Shown: one piece after another, positions 27,465 through 36,519 of the stretch | How the letters are laid out: the number at the start of each line of letters is the position of its first letter | Numbering within the stretch: position 1 is the first letter of the stretch | NCBI GenBank assembly: GCA_900318495.1 | Contig: ONLA01000003.1 | Location: 1 to 54,577, forward strand | Length of the DNA stretch: 54,577 nt | Direction of reading: 5' to 3' | From: an uncultured Eubacteriales bacterium | Lineage (GTDB): Bacteria; Bacillota; Clostridia; Oscillospirales; Acutalibacteraceae | Translations under genes and position numbers: made by a program | The notes under the pieces: generated by a model | Seen by the model: the letters and a program-made list of their open reading frames with translations, nothing else | What the model was told of the DNA's origin: nothing | The model's database searches: none

Positions 27465-28220
27465 TTAAACTCCGCCGTAGCGTCTGTTGCGCTGAGCAAA
27501 GATTCTGAGTGCCTCGTCCATATCGTCAGTGGTAAAGTCCGGCCAGAGCTTGTTCATAATTACAAACTCGGTGTAAGCCGATTGCCAAAGCATAAAATTT
27601 GAAATGCGGTATTCGCCGCTCGGTCTTATTATCAAATCCGGATCGGGCTGACCTGCGGTGTACATATAATCCGAAACAAGCGCGCTGTCAATTTGGTTTA
27701 CTTCAAGCCTGCCGCTCTTTACACCGGAGGCAATGTTTTTAACCGCGCGGACAATTTCGTCACGGCTTCCGTAGTTCATCGCAATGTTAAGAACCATTCC
27801 CTCACGAGAAGCCGAGCTTTCCTCGTTTTCGGTCATAAGCGCCTGCAGCTCCGGGCTGAATCCGCTTTTGTCGCCTATAAAGCGCACTACAATATCGTCG
27901 TCCTTAAAGTCGCTCAGCGCCTCTTCAAGATACGACTTAAAAAGCCCCATAAGCGCGCCGACCTCATCCTCGGGGCGCTTCCAGTTTTCGGTTGAAAAGG
28001 CATAAACAGTCAGATATTTTATGCCGATGTTTGAGCAGTAACGGGTTATGGTTCTAAAGGTTTTTGCTCCCTCGCGGTGGCCTGCCTTGCGCGGAAGTCC
28101 GCGCTTTTTTGCCCATCTTCCGTTGCCGTCCATAATAATGCCCACGTGAGCGGGCATTATTATTTCTTTGGATATATCCGAAGAAGCTCCGGTTTTTTTG
28201 TTTTTACCAAACAGCGCCAT
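27465..28220 (-). CDS. uppS: Isoprenyl transferase (undecaprenyl diphosphate synthase)
   Basis: Cis-prenyltransferase making the C55 lipid carrier for wall synthesis. 251 residues. Catalytic Asp31 lies in IIMDGNGRWAKKRG, and RKAGHREGAKTF, YAFSTENWKRP and RPSGEYRISNFMLWQ are all intact. A short polar N-terminal extension precedes the core. It is preceded by frr with a 1-base gap. Confidence 0.97.
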   Translation of the reverse strand: MALFGKNKKTGASSDISKEIIMPAHVGIIMDGNGRWAKKRGLPRKAGHREGAKTFRTITRYCSNIGIKYLTVYAFSTENWKRPEDEVGALMGLFKSYLEEALSDFKDDDIVVRFIGDKSGFSPELQALMTENEESSASREGMVLNIAMNYGSRDEIVRAVKNIASGVKSGRLEVNQIDSALVSDYMYTAGQPDPDLIIRPSGEYRISNFMLWQSAYTEFVIMNKLWPDFTTDDMDEALRIFAQRNRRYGGV

Positions 28221-28221
28221 A

Positions 28222-28776
28222 TTACAGCTCCAAGATCTCTTTCTGCTTATCCGCTGAGATTTTATCCGCTTTCTTAGTGTATTTATCGGTTAAATCCTGC
28301 GTTTTCTTCTCGCCGAGCTTTAAATCGTCCTCGGTAAGCTCGCTCTTTTTCTTCATACCCTTAAGCTTTTCGATTGTATCGCGGCGGACGTTGCGGATTT
28401 GAACCTTACATTCCTCCGCAAGCTTTTGAACATCCTTAACGATTTCCTTACGTCTGTCCTCGGTAAGCGGAGGAAATACAAGACGAATAAGCTTTCCGTC
28501 GTTCATCGGGTTGATGCCGATGTCGGACTTCTGGATAGCTTTTTCGATTTGTCTGAGTATTGAAGCGTCCCACGGCTGTATTGTAAGTGTTCTCGCCTCG
28601 GTTACGGAAACCGCCGCAAGCTGGTTTACCGGAGTGGGAGCTCCGTAATAATCAACCTTTACCTTATCGAGCACCGCGGGATTTGCTCTGCCCGCTCTGA
28701 TTTCGGCGTACTCGGTGCAAAGGTGTTCAATGCGTCTTTCCATTCTTTCTTCTGATTTTTTAAGCACTTCTTTCAT
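28222..28776 (-). CDS. frr: Ribosome recycling factor
   Basis: Splits post-termination ribosomes with EF-G. 184 residues, standard length. It shows RAGRANPAVLDKVKVDYYG, PVNQLAAVSVTEARTLTIQPWD in part, and IRNVRRDTIEKLK. It lies in the classic pyrH-frr-uppS order. The gap from pyrH is 37 bases. Confidence 0.98.
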   Translation of the reverse strand: MKEVLKKSEERMERRIEHLCTEYAEIRAGRANPAVLDKVKVDYYGAPTPVNQLAAVSVTEARTLTIQPWDASILRQIEKAIQKSDIGINPMNDGKLIRLVFPPLTEDRRKEIVKDVQKLAEECKVQIRNVRRDTIEKLKGMKKKSELTEDDLKLGEKKTQDLTDKYTKKADKISADKQKEILEL

Positions 28777-28813
28777 ATTTATGCCTCCTGAATTTTATTT
28801 ATTATCAAAGAAT

Positions 28814-29527
28814 TTACCCGTTTGCGGTTACAAGAGTTCCTATTTTTTCGCCGCACACAGCCTTGTAGATGTTGTCGGGATCTTCAATGCTGAAAACAAG
28901 AATCGGCAAATTGTTGTCCTTGCAAAGAGCCGACGCGGTGCTGTCCATAACCGCGAGATCCTTGCTTAAAACCTCGGCAAATGAAATAACGTCGAATTTT
29001 TTAGCGTCGGGGTTTGTTTTGGGGTCGCTGTCATAAACGCCGTCAACCATTGTCGCCTTCATAATTACGTCAGCCTCAATTTCAACCGCGCGAAGCGAAG
29101 CCGCGGTGTCCGTGCTGAAAAACGGGTTGCCCGTTCCACAGCCGAAAATAACCACTCTGCCCTTGTTCAGGTGACTTACCGCCTTATTCCGGATGTAAGG
29201 CTCGGCTACCTGGCGCATGGGAATCGCCGTTTGAACGCGTACGTCAAGTCCGAGCTGCTCAAGAGCGTCCGCAACGCCGAGCGCGTTAATTGTTGTGGCG
29301 AGCATTCCCATATGATCCGCGCGTGTTCTGTCCATTTCGCCCGAGCTTCTGCCTCTCCAAAAGTTTCCGCCGCCTACAACTATGCCTACTTCCACGCCGT
29401 TATCGACGCATTTTTTTATAGGCTCGCAAATTTTCAGCACGGTATCAAAATCTATTCCGTGCTTTTCCTTTCCGGCAAGACTTTCACCTGAAAGCTTAAG
29501 TAAAATCCGTTTATATTTTGGTTGCAT
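28814..29527 (-). CDS. pyrH: UMP kinase
   Basis: Phosphorylates UMP to UDP. About 237 residues of the hexameric amino-acid-kinase fold, with [42 protein letters not shown] and [15 protein letters not shown]. The frame opens five codons earlier, but GGAG ends 9 bases before the ATG at 29527, which also gives the usual N-terminus. It is the first gene of the cluster running to polC. Confidence 0.97.
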   Translation of the reverse strand: MQPKYKRILLKLSGESLAGKEKHGIDFDTVLKICEPIKKCVDNGVEVGIVVGGGNFWRGRSSGEMDRTRADHMGMLATTINALGVADALEQLGLDVRVQTAIPMRQVAEPYIRNKAVSHLNKGRVVIFGCGTGNPFFSTDTAASLRAVEIEADVIMKATMVDGVYDSDPKTNPDAKKFDVISFAEVLSKDLAVMDSTASALCKDNNLPILVFSIEDPDNIYKAVCGEKIGTLVTANG

Positions 29528-29562
29528 AACATAACACTCCATTGTATTTTATAGTTACTTTA

Positions 29563-29591
29563 ATAATACTATAATTAACCAATTTTGTAAA
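29563..29591 (-). promoter_or_regulatory. Promoter of the pyrH-to-polC cluster
   Basis: On the minus strand TTTACA (29586-29591), 17-base spacer, TATTAT (29563-29568). Confidence 0.65.
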
Positions 29592-29642
29592 GTATTTTAT
29601 TTTAAGCATTCCGAATAATTGTTGCCTGAACATTTTTAAATA

Positions 29643-29704
29643 AAGTTTATCTAAATATATTGTCAATTTTAAAATATTTATCTATAATAGCTTTAGATAA
29701 ACTT
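29643..29704. promoter_or_regulatory. 13-bp inverted repeat with a third half-site around the response-regulator promoter
   Basis: AAGTTTATCTAAA (29643-29655) and TTTAGATAAACTT (29692-29704) are perfect inverted repeats flanking the promoter. A third copy, TTTATCTATA (29677-29686), lies in direct orientation 31 bases from the first. They are probable binding sites for the adjacent OmpR-type regulator. Confidence 0.6.
29660..29688 (+). promoter_or_regulatory. Promoter of the two-component operon
   Basis: TTGTCA (29660-29665), 17-base spacer, TATAAT (29683-29688). Confidence 0.8.
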
Positions 29705-29737
29705 CAGATTATTGTGATATAAAAAGGATGTTGAACA

Positions 29738-30415
29738 ATGTACCGTATTCTGCTTGTTGAGGATGATAAAAACATTCAGACCTTAATCAGTAATTATTTT
29801 GTCAAAAAAGAAAAAAACGTATTTAATATTGACCTTGCCTCCGACGGACAGGAAGGTCTTGAAAAGGCGTATGAAAACAATTACGACTGCCTGCTTTTGG
29901 ACGTTATGCTGCCCGAGGTTGACGGCTTTGAAATTTGCCGCGAAGTGCGCCGGGACAGCGACGTTCCGGTTATTTTTATCACCGCGCGAACCGACGAAAA
30001 CGATATTTTAAACGGCTACGCTCTCGGCTGCGATGATTACGTTGTAAAACCCTTTCCGCTGCCGGTGCTGTATCAAAAGGTTAAGGCGCTGATAAAGCGT
30101 TCTAAGGGCTTGGTGCGCTCAAAGGTGTATTTTACCGGCGGTTTATCGCTCAACCCGAACAACGGAAAGGTTATTTCGCAAAACGAAGAGGTCAAGCTGA
30201 CGGCAAGAGAATACGGCATATTAAAAACGCTGCTTGAAAACAAGGGCGTTGTAATCAGCCGCGAAAGGCTTGTTGACATTGTGTGGGGCTACAACAACGA
30301 CACCGACGCGCGCGTGCTCGACACCCATATGCGCAACCTTCGCAAGGCGCTGGGCAGCAACGGAAAGCTGATTAAAACCGTTGTAAGACGCGGATATAAA
30401 ATTGAGGACTGTTAA
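29738..30415 (+). CDS. OmpR-family response regulator
   Basis: 225 residues. The receiver domain has acidic pair Glu8-Asp9-Asp10, phospho-acceptor Asp55 (LLLDVMLPE), the switch Thr in FITART and Lys in VVKPFPLP. The winged-helix DNA-binding domain follows (LTAREYGILKTLLENKG ... RVLDTHMRNLRKALG). Its TAA is immediately followed by the kinase ATG, so the pair is co-translated. The promoter carries three copies of a TTTATCT-type site, which suggests autoregulation. No target gene such as an ABC exporter is adjacent to indicate the stimulus. Confidence 0.95.
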   Translation: MYRILLVEDDKNIQTLISNYFVKKEKNVFNIDLASDGQEGLEKAYENNYDCLLLDVMLPEVDGFEICREVRRDSDVPVIFITARTDENDILNGYALGCDDYVVKPFPLPVLYQKVKALIKRSKGLVRSKVYFTGGLSLNPNNGKVISQNEEVKLTAREYGILKTLLENKGVVISRERLVDIVWGYNNDTDARVLDTHMRNLRKALGSNGKLIKTVVRRGYKIEDC

Positions 30416-32035
30416 ATGGAGAAAAAACTAAAAAAAGAACGCGGCAAGCTGTTCAGGCGCGTTATAATGATATTGCTTGCCGTGTGGCTGGCAGCATCGG
30501 CTGTTTTTTGCGTAATTAGACTGAGCATAGAAAAAGCAAACGCGCAGAGCCGCGAGCTTTCCGCGTTTTCAATCATAACGCAGATTTTATCGGAGCAAAG
30601 TCTCGGAAACGAAGCAATCAATTTTTCGTTTTTACAGTATACCGATCTTGTATATGATGAAGACAAACCGGTTTTTGACAGCCACCTGCGTATTTACGGC
30701 GAAGAAAACGGCGAGGTTGCCTTGGATTCAGCCAAAAGCGCCGGCCTGCGGTTTTACTATACCGATGACGCCGGAAGCACTCATATGGCGGTGGGGATGC
30801 TGAATTATGATTTGACAGCCGGAGCTCTCAGCGAAAAGCAGCTCGGCACAATAACAGAATACCTGAACAGGGAGCCGGAAAACGACGGCACGTATGAGCT
30901 TATTTGTACCAAAATGCACGCGGATTTTATGTTTGTTCCGCTTGAATTAAAGCTTGTTTTCATAAGCAGCGAAAACAGCGAAATCACTGAAACAATCGAA
31001 ACCTTCAGCCTTGAAAAAAACCGTAAAAAGGATAAAACAGTTTTTGATTGCAGCAGCAATAACCTCAGCATAATACCGCGTGATTTTTTGCTTAAAAAGC
31101 AATACAACCCTAATTTGATTGATACGCTTACAAAAAGTCAGAAAAAAAGCACCGGCGATATGTTTGAGAAGGGCAGTTTTACATATATTTTCTATGCCTC
31201 GGAAACAACCGCGCTGCGCTCCGACGGAACCGCTGAAGCAACAGAAAACAATTCTGTTACCTTTCAGTACGCCAAGGAAATCAATCTTATTAAAAACTGC
31301 CAAACCGATTTGCTTGCCGGTACCGCTGTGCTTTTCGTATTTTTTTCCGTAATTGCCGCGATTCTCTGCATAATGATTTGGAGAACCGTTAAGGCGCAGA
31401 TTATTCAGGAGCAAAAGCGGCTTGATTTTACAAACGCGCTGGCTCACGACATAAAAACTCCGCTGTTTGTAATAGACGGCTACGCGTACAGCCTGAAGGA
31501 AAACATCGACGAGGACGAGCGCGACCTTTACCTTGACAAAATAATCGAGCAAACCGGCGAAATAAACGGACTTGTGCACCGTATGCTGAGCTACAGCAAG
31601 CTCGATTCATACAATATGACTCTGAATAAAGAGGATTTTGATTTATTCGCTCTGACAAAATCCGTTACGGAAAACTATGCCAATATGAATATTGCGCTGA
31701 AACACAGCGGCAACAACACCGTAAACGCTGACAAAGAGCTTGTAAAAACCGCCGTACAAAATATTATTGACAACGCCGTGAAGTATACCCTGCCCAGCGG
31801 AGAAATTACGGTTGACGTTAACGGAAAACGCCTTACGGTGAGCAATCCGGCTGAGCCGATTACAAAAACGGAGCTTAAGCAATTGTACCAGCCGTATGTG
31901 CGCAAGGACAAAAGCCGAAGCAAAAAAGGAAACGGTCTGGGCTTGTCAATCGTAAAGTCAATTGCGGATTCACACGGAGCAAAGACTGAAATTGAAATGA
32001 AAAACGGTTTGTTTATTATCAGACTGGAATTTTAA
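30416..32035 (+). CDS. Sensor histidine kinase
   Basis: 539 residues, partner of the preceding regulator. It has membrane helix 1 (about 15-35), a large external sensor domain (about 36-298) without a recognisable family, and membrane helix 2 (about 299-322). The HisKA domain has His344 in ALAHDIKTPLFVIDGY. The HATPase domain shows NIIDNAVKYTLPSG and a KKGNGLGLSIVKSIADSHG glycine box. The sensor domain is longer than average and seems specific. Its ligand is unknown. Confidence 0.94.
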   Translation: MEKKLKKERGKLFRRVIMILLAVWLAASAVFCVIRLSIEKANAQSRELSAFSIITQILSEQSLGNEAINFSFLQYTDLVYDEDKPVFDSHLRIYGEENGEVALDSAKSAGLRFYYTDDAGSTHMAVGMLNYDLTAGALSEKQLGTITEYLNREPENDGTYELICTKMHADFMFVPLELKLVFISSENSEITETIETFSLEKNRKKDKTVFDCSSNNLSIIPRDFLLKKQYNPNLIDTLTKSQKKSTGDMFEKGSFTYIFYASETTALRSDGTAEATENNSVTFQYAKEINLIKNCQTDLLAGTAVLFVFFSVIAAILCIMIWRTVKAQIIQEQKRLDFTNALAHDIKTPLFVIDGYAYSLKENIDEDERDLYLDKIIEQTGEINGLVHRMLSYSKLDSYNMTLNKEDFDLFALTKSVTENYANMNIALKHSGNNTVNADKELVKTAVQNIIDNAVKYTLPSGEITVDVNGKRLTVSNPAEPITKTELKQLYQPYVRKDKSRSKKGNGLGLSIVKSIADSHGAKTEIEMKNGLFIIRLEF

Positions 32036-32047
32036 GGCAACAAAGAA

Positions 32048-32078
32048 GCGGACAGCCGAAGCTGTCCGCCGGTTTTTA
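32048..32078 (+). terminator. Terminator of the two-component operon
   Basis: GCGGACAGC (32048-32056) pairs with GCTGTCCGC (32061-32069) around CGAA, followed by CGGTTTTT. Confidence 0.88.
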
Positions 32079-32816
32079 TAATACCTTGGATAAAAAGTCT
32101 TTAAGACGCGGATTTTTAGGATTGCCGAAGAATTCTTCGGGTGCTCCCTGTTCAACAATTACTCCCTCATCAACAAATACGATATCGGTTCCGACCTCGC
32201 GCGCAAAACCCATTTCGTGGGTTACAACAACCATGGTCATACCTTCCCCGGCAAGCTGCTTCATAACCTCGAGAACCTCGCCCACCATTTCGGGGTCGAG
32301 CGCCGAGGTAGGCTCGTCAAACAGCATAACGTCAGGGTTCATCGCCAAGGCGCGGACAATTGCCACGCGCTGCTTTTGTCCGCCCGAAAGCTGGTTGGGA
32401 TACGCGTTTGCCTTATCGGCAAGTCCTACCCGCTCCAAAAGCTCCATCGCCTTTTTGTCGGCGTCCGCCCTGCTTTGTCCCAAAAGCTTTGTGGGCCCGA
32501 GCGTGAGATTGCGCAGCACGGTCATATGCGGAAACAGATTGAACTGCTGGAAAACCATACCCATTCTGCGGCGGTGAAGGTTGATGTCGACGTGCTCGTC
32601 GGTTATGTCGGTACCCTCAAATATTATTTTGCCCGAGGTGGGCTCTTCAAGCAGGTTCAGGCAGCGCAGAAAGGTTGACTTTCCCGAGCCTGACGCGCCG
32701 ATTACAACCATTACATCGCCCTTGTCTATTTCGGCGTTTATACCCTTTAAGACCTCTAAATCGCCAAAGGATTTTGTAAGGTTTTCAACCTTGATTAATG
32801 CGTTATCAGTGGTCAC
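32076..32816 (-). CDS. Polar amino acid ABC transporter ATPase
   Basis: 246 residues, GlnQ/ArtP type. Walker [11 protein letters not shown]-loop [12 protein letters not shown], signature [16 protein letters not shown], Walker [15 protein letters not shown] and the switch His in [12 protein letters not shown] are all present. The start is GTG at 32816, behind AAGGAGG, and overlaps the permease stop by 11 bases. Together with the next two genes it forms a complete importer. The exact amino acid is not determinable. Confidence 0.95.
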   Translation of the reverse strand: MTTDNALIKVENLTKSFGDLEVLKGINAEIDKGDVMVVIGASGSGKSTFLRCLNLLEEPTSGKIIFEGTDITDEHVDINLHRRRMGMVFQQFNLFPHMTVLRNLTLGPTKLLGQSRADADKKAMELLERVGLADKANAYPNQLSGGQKQRVAIVRALAMNPDVMLFDEPTSALDPEMVGEVLEVMKQLAGEGMTMVVVTHEMGFAREVGTDIVFVDEGVIVEQGAPEEFFGNPKNPRLKDFLSKVL

Positions 32817-33537
32817 TGTTGCGCAGCCTCCTTTCGAGCTTCTTGAGCAGGAACGAAAGAATAAGTACGATAACCAGGTAAATTAACGCCACCGTGATAA
32901 GCGGAAAAAACGCTTCATAGGTACGCGAACGGATAAGGTTGCCGATATAAGTCAAATCCTGAAGCGCGACATAACCTGCTACCGAGGTTTCCTTTACAAG
33001 AACTATAAATTCATTTCCGAGCGCGGGCAAAACGTTTTTGAACGCCTGCGGAATAATAATATACAGCATTGTGCTTCTGTAGTTAAAGCCTATTGAACGG
33101 CTCGCCTCAAACTGGCCGCGGTCAACCGACATTATGCCCGAACGCACAATTTCGGCAACATAAGCGCCCGAGTTCAGACCGAATGAAATAAACGCTGCGA
33201 TAATTCCGTTACGCGAGCTTGCGAAAACGATAAAATACATAATCATCAGCTGAATTACAACAGGCGTTCCGCGAATTACAGTGATGTAGATATTGCAGAT
33301 TGTGTTCAAAGCCTTGAGCAGGTAGTCCTTAGGTTCCCTGCATTTTTTGCCCATAAGCTGCATATCGTAGGTGGAGCGCACCATTGCAATTAAAAAGCCG
33401 AGAACCAATCCGATTAACGCGGCAACAATTGTAATTTGAATCGTAACCCAAAGACCGTTAAGAAGCTGAAGCCAGCGGTCGTCGGTTATGAACGTCTTTT
33501 CAAAGCTTTGAGCGATTCCGGAGAAAAATCCTTCCAT
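32806..33537 (-). CDS. Polar amino acid ABC transporter permease
   Basis: About 243 residues, HisM/GlnP type, with five or so helices. The inner-face EAA loop is [27 protein letters not shown] in part. The N-terminal [19 protein letters not shown] and [14 protein letters not shown] are family hallmarks. The frame opens 8 codons earlier at a TTG, but AAGGAA precedes the ATG at 33537. It sits between the binding-protein gene and the ATPase. Confidence 0.95.
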   Translation of the reverse strand: MEGFFSGIAQSFEKTFITDDRWLQLLNGLWVTIQITIVAALIGLVLGFLIAMVRSTYDMQLMGKKCREPKDYLLKALNTICNIYITVIRGTPVVIQLMIMYFIVFASSRNGIIAAFISFGLNSGAYVAEIVRSGIMSVDRGQFEASRSIGFNYRSTMLYIIIPQAFKNVLPALGNEFIVLVKETSVAGYVALQDLTYIGNLIRSRTYEAFFPLITVALIYLVIVLILSFLLKKLERRLRNSDH

Positions 33538-33597
33538 AAAAACATTCCTTACTGACAGCAAATCGGCGGGTACAGCGACCCGCCTGTTTTTTGCCTG

Positions 33598-34392
33598 TTA
33601 TGCCTTAATATATTTGTCGATAATCTTCTTAACTGTGCCGTCGTCCTTGAGCTCTTTAAGAGCCTTGTTGAACTGCTCTGTAAGCTCGCTGCCCTTTTTA
33701 AGGCAAATCGCGTAGTCCTCGTTTTCGAACGGCTCGTCAAGAATCTTTGTGCCCTTGTTCTGCTCAACGAACTTCTTGGCAGGCTCGTTGTCAATTACAA
33801 CAGCGTCAACCTTCTTCTGTGTAAGAGCAAGAACAGCGTCCGCACCCTTGTTGAAACGCTCGATTTTTGCGCCGTCCTTTTCAAAATCGGAAACATAGAT
33901 GTCGCCTGTTGTTCCGAGCTGAACGCCGACCGAAGCTTTTTTAAGGTCTTCGGCACTCTTAACCTTGTCCTCGCCGTCGTTAACGATGATAGACTGGATA
34001 GCTGTTGTGTAAGAATCGGTGAAGTCAACCGACTGCTTTCTTTCGTCTGTAACGGTCATACCTGCCATACCGAAGTCAGCCTTACCGGAGGTTACGGCTG
34101 TGATAATCGCGTCAAAATCCATATCGTCGATAACAAGTGTGTAGCCGAGCTTGTCGCAGATAGCCTTAGCGATTTCGGCGTCGATGCCAACAATTTCGCC
34201 GCCCTCTTTGTATTCATAGGGTTCAAAAGCGGCGTTTGTTGCCATGTGAAGCTCGCCCTTTGAAGCGGCTGAATCACTTGCGGCAGCGCTTTCTTTTTTG
34301 CTCTCCTGCTTTGAACCGCCGCAGCCTGCAAGAGCAAGCATTGATGTACACATTACGGCAGCCGCGAGAATTGCGGATAAAACTTTTTTCAT
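33598..34392 (-). CDS. Amino acid ABC transporter substrate-binding lipoprotein
   Basis: 264 residues. A lipoprotein signal ends in LALAGC, with Cys24 as the lipidated residue, followed by a Ser/Lys/Ala-rich linker. The type II periplasmic-binding fold of family 3 shows GELHMATNAAFEPYEYKEGG, IVGIDAEIAKAICDKLGY and KADFGMAGMTVTDERKQ. The last part, KALKELKDDGTVKKIIDKY, is typical. It is the first gene of the importer operon, with a promoter just upstream. Confidence 0.96.
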   Translation of the reverse strand: MKKVLSAILAAAVMCTSMLALAGCGGSKQESKKESAAASDSAASKGELHMATNAAFEPYEYKEGGEIVGIDAEIAKAICDKLGYTLVIDDMDFDAIITAVTSGKADFGMAGMTVTDERKQSVDFTDSYTTAIQSIIVNDGEDKVKSAEDLKKASVGVQLGTTGDIYVSDFEKDGAKIERFNKGADAVLALTQKKVDAVVIDNEPAKKFVEQNKGTKILDEPFENEDYAICLKKGSELTEQFNKALKELKDDGTVKKIIDKYIKA

Positions 34393-34427
34393 TTAAAATA
34401 CAACTCCTTAAAATTTTGTCATTAATA

Positions 34428-34456
34428 AATATAACAGAGTTATGCGTAAAAATCAA
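34428..34456 (-). promoter_or_regulatory. Promoter of the amino acid importer operon
   Basis: On the minus strand TTGATT (34451-34456), 17-base spacer, TATATT (34428-34433). Confidence 0.65.
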
Positions 34457-34558
34457 GGTGTTATCGCACTTTTTTGAAATTTTATGCAGAAAAAATCTTT
34501 AGGCAACACGGTTTTATCACAAAGTTTAAACTAACCGGAAAATATATAAAAATAACCC

Positions 34559-34587
34559 TTGATTTTTTTGAATTTATTTGTTATAAT
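34559..34587 (+). promoter_or_regulatory. Promoter of tRNA-Ser
   Basis: TTGATT (34559-34564), 17-base spacer, TATAAT (34582-34587), 14 bases before the tRNA. Confidence 0.75.
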
Positions 34588-34601
34588 AACAGGCGGTAAG
34601 T

Positions 34602-34694
34602 GGAGAGATGTCCGAGCTGGCCGAAGGAGCATGATTGGAAATCATGTGTACGGTAATCACCGTACCAGGGGTTCGAATCCCCTTCTCTCCGCCA
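34602..34694 (+). tRNA. tRNA-Ser (GGA anticodon)
   Basis: The acceptor stem GGAGAGA pairs with TCTCTCC, with discriminator G and an encoded CCA. The anticodon stem CATGA/TCATG holds loop TTGGAAA, giving anticodon GGA for UCC/UCU codons. A long variable arm (TACGGT-AATC-ACCGTA) marks a class II serine tRNA, and the T-loop is GGTTCGAATCC. It stands alone between its own promoter and terminator. Confidence 0.97.
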
Positions 34695-34728
34695 AAAAGA
34701 GGATACCCGTTGCGGGTATCCTCTTTTT
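34695..34728 (+). terminator. Terminator of tRNA-Ser
   Basis: A run of A then AGAGGATACCCG-TTG-CGGGTATCCTCT followed by TTTTT. The stem is perfect and immediately follows the CCA. Confidence 0.93.
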
Positions 34729-34741
34729 CATTAAGCCAAAG

Positions 34742-35257
34742 TTATTTTACTGCTTTTTTTGCCCAGTTTTCAACCTCGGCTTGTGAACCGGGAGCGCTTC
34801 CTCCGTGAACCGCAAGACTTGCGCCGATTTTTGCGCCCTTGCAGGAGTTCTTCATGGTTTTCGGAACGCCGCCCAAGCCGGAGCCCTCGTGAGTAACAAC
34901 ATAGTGAACCGTCTTTCCCGAAAAGTCGAGTCTTTCAAGCTGATTGTACACTGCCATGGGGTATACTCCCCACCAGTTCGGGGCGACAACAAAAATGTTG
35001 TCGTAGCCGTCAACGCTGTCAAGATACTCTTTAAGCTCGGGACGCGCCTTTGCCTTTAGCTCAGCCTTTGCTTCCTCAATGCAAACCATATAATCATCGC
35101 TGTACGGCTTAATGGTGTCCACTTCAAAAACGTCCGCGCCCACAGCGCCCTTAATAAATTCCGTGATTAGCTCGGCATTGCCTATTTCAAGGCTTTTAAT
35201 GCTTCCGTTAACATAATTTTGTCCGCGTCTTGAATAATAAATTATTAAGTTCTTCAT
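34742..35257 (-). CDS. Flavodoxin-family protein
   Basis: About 171 residues. The N-terminal KNLIIYYSRRGQNYVNG is the phosphate-binding loop of a flavodoxin-like (Flavodoxin_4 type) fold. VAPNWWGVYPMAVYNQLERLDF and VVTHEGSGLGGVPK are the other FMN-facing loops. It probably binds FMN and carries electrons or acts as a small reductase. The long open frame has 17 more codons, but AGGAGG sits right before the ATG at 35257. It is separated from the upstream HD gene by a strong hairpin. Confidence 0.88.
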   Translation of the reverse strand: MKNLIIYYSRRGQNYVNGSIKSLEIGNAELITEFIKGAVGADVFEVDTIKPYSDDYMVCIEEAKAELKAKARPELKEYLDSVDGYDNIFVVAPNWWGVYPMAVYNQLERLDFSGKTVHYVVTHEGSGLGGVPKTMKNSCKGAKIGASLAVHGGSAPGSQAEVENWAKKAVK

Positions 35258-35286
35258 TTTTCCTCCTTTAAATTTTCGATGTATAA

Positions 35287-35328
35287 GATAACCCGCGCGG
35301 TCAGCCAAGCTTTTCCGCGCGGGTTATC
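35287..35328. terminator. Long GC-rich hairpin
   Basis: GATAACCCGCGCGG (35287-35300) and its 14-bp complement (35315-35328) flank a 14-base loop. It follows the HD gene on the minus strand. The T-run is poor, so it may end transcription weakly or protect the 3' end. Confidence 0.6.
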
Positions 35329-35339
35329 AATTTTACTTA

Positions 35340-35780
35340 TTATCCGGACTCACCGCCGCGTAAAATATTGATTGCCTGACGGTATTTTTCAACTCTTTCC
35401 AGCGCCGCGCGGTCAACCGCGTTCAAACGGCTAAGGTCGCTGTTGTGCTCTAAATCCGCTGCCTTAACCTTTCGCGCTATTTCATTGGGCTTGATTTTTC
35501 TTACATATTCCATATACGGTACGCTGTCGTCATGTGTAAGCAAGCCGAGCGCTTCGATTACTTCTTCGGGAAAGCCTTCGTTTTTAAGGTCGTCCAGGGT
35601 TGCTGAGGTATCCTCGACAACGTCGTGCAGCAGCGCCGTGCAAACAGAAAGCTCGTCGTCCATTTGCTCCGCAAGGTGATACGGATGATAAACATAAGGC
35701 ATACCGCCTTTGTCAAGCTGATTCATATGCGCGGAAAAAGAAATCAGCAGCGCTTTTTTTGTGAGAGTTGTGTATATCAT
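35340..35780 (-). CDS. HD-domain hydrolase, RelA/SpoT-like
   Basis: 146 residues. YHPYHLAEQM, CTALLHDVVEDTSATLDDL and KAADLEHNSDLSRL follow the stand-alone (p)ppGpp-hydrolase HD pattern (MESH1-like), with the metal-binding His, HD pair and downstream Asp. A (p)ppGpp substrate is inferred from the pattern only. The start lies 5 bases after the previous stop and no good ribosome site is visible, so translation probably depends on coupling. Confidence 0.8.
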   Translation of the reverse strand: MIYTTLTKKALLISFSAHMNQLDKGGMPYVYHPYHLAEQMDDELSVCTALLHDVVEDTSATLDDLKNEGFPEEVIEALGLLTHDDSVPYMEYVRKIKPNEIARKVKAADLEHNSDLSRLNAVDRAALERVEKYRQAINILRGGESG

Positions 35781-35785
35781 AGTAT

Positions 35786-36508
35786 TTACACCATAGCCGC
35801 GTTAAAGATTCCGGCGGCCTTGTCCATCATTTTTATAACCTTTTGCTCGCCGCATTTTTCGCTGATTGTTTTAACCGCCTGCGAATACACCTCGGGGGTG
35901 TTGTGCGTAAACGAGTGAGCGTCCGAGCCGAGAATATCAATATAGCCGCGTTCTATAAGCTTCAACAGCTTCCGTTTTCTGAAAAACGGCGCTTTTTCGG
36001 CGTAATTTGAAATATTGGTCTGTATAACAATGCCCATTCCCTGCAATTCGTCAATAACGCCGGGGTTATCAATAAGATACGGATAACGCTCAACATGCGG
36101 CATAACGGGTATTAAGCCGTGATTCTCAAGCAGTGAATACAACTGCTGCATTGTCTTGTCGCCGAAGTGTGAATCGTAAGGAAACTCGGTCAGGATATAT
36201 CTTGAATTTCCGTATGTAATTCCGTTTATTTCTTTGTTGTTAAAAAGATATTCGGTAACATATACCTCGGTGCCGAGAATTATGTTGACGTCCTCGGGAA
36301 TGTGCGGCTTGAATTTTTCAAACGCCTTTGCGCGCTTTTTCTTAAAATCCTCAAAGCTGATTTCGTTTGTATAATAATGCGGAGTAAGGCAAATGTTGCT
36401 GACTCCCTGCTTTTTAAGACAGTCAATCAGTTCAAGACTGTCCTTGACGGTTTTCGCGCCGTCATCAAAGGCAGGCAAAATATGAGAATGCATATCATAT
36501 AGCTGCAT
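35786..36508 (-). CDS. CpsB/YwqE-like PHP-domain tyrosine phosphatase
   Basis: 240 residues. The PHP-domain metal motifs MHSHILPAFDDGAK, CLTPHYY, LGTEVY, PVMPHVERYP and LGSDAHSF are all present, matching the manganese-dependent tyrosine phosphatases that control capsule synthesis kinases. No tyrosine kinase or capsule gene lies nearby. It is oddly placed between leuB and an HD hydrolase, with 11- and 5-base gaps, so all three seem to be one transcript. Confidence 0.9.
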   Translation of the reverse strand: MQLYDMHSHILPAFDDGAKTVKDSLELIDCLKKQGVSNICLTPHYYTNEISFEDFKKKRAKAFEKFKPHIPEDVNIILGTEVYVTEYLFNNKEINGITYGNSRYILTEFPYDSHFGDKTMQQLYSLLENHGLIPVMPHVERYPYLIDNPGVIDELQGMGIVIQTNISNYAEKAPFFRKRKLLKLIERGYIDILGSDAHSFTHNTPEVYSQAVKTISEKCGEQKVIKMMDKAAGIFNAAMV

Positions 36509-36519
36509 AACTGCCTCCT

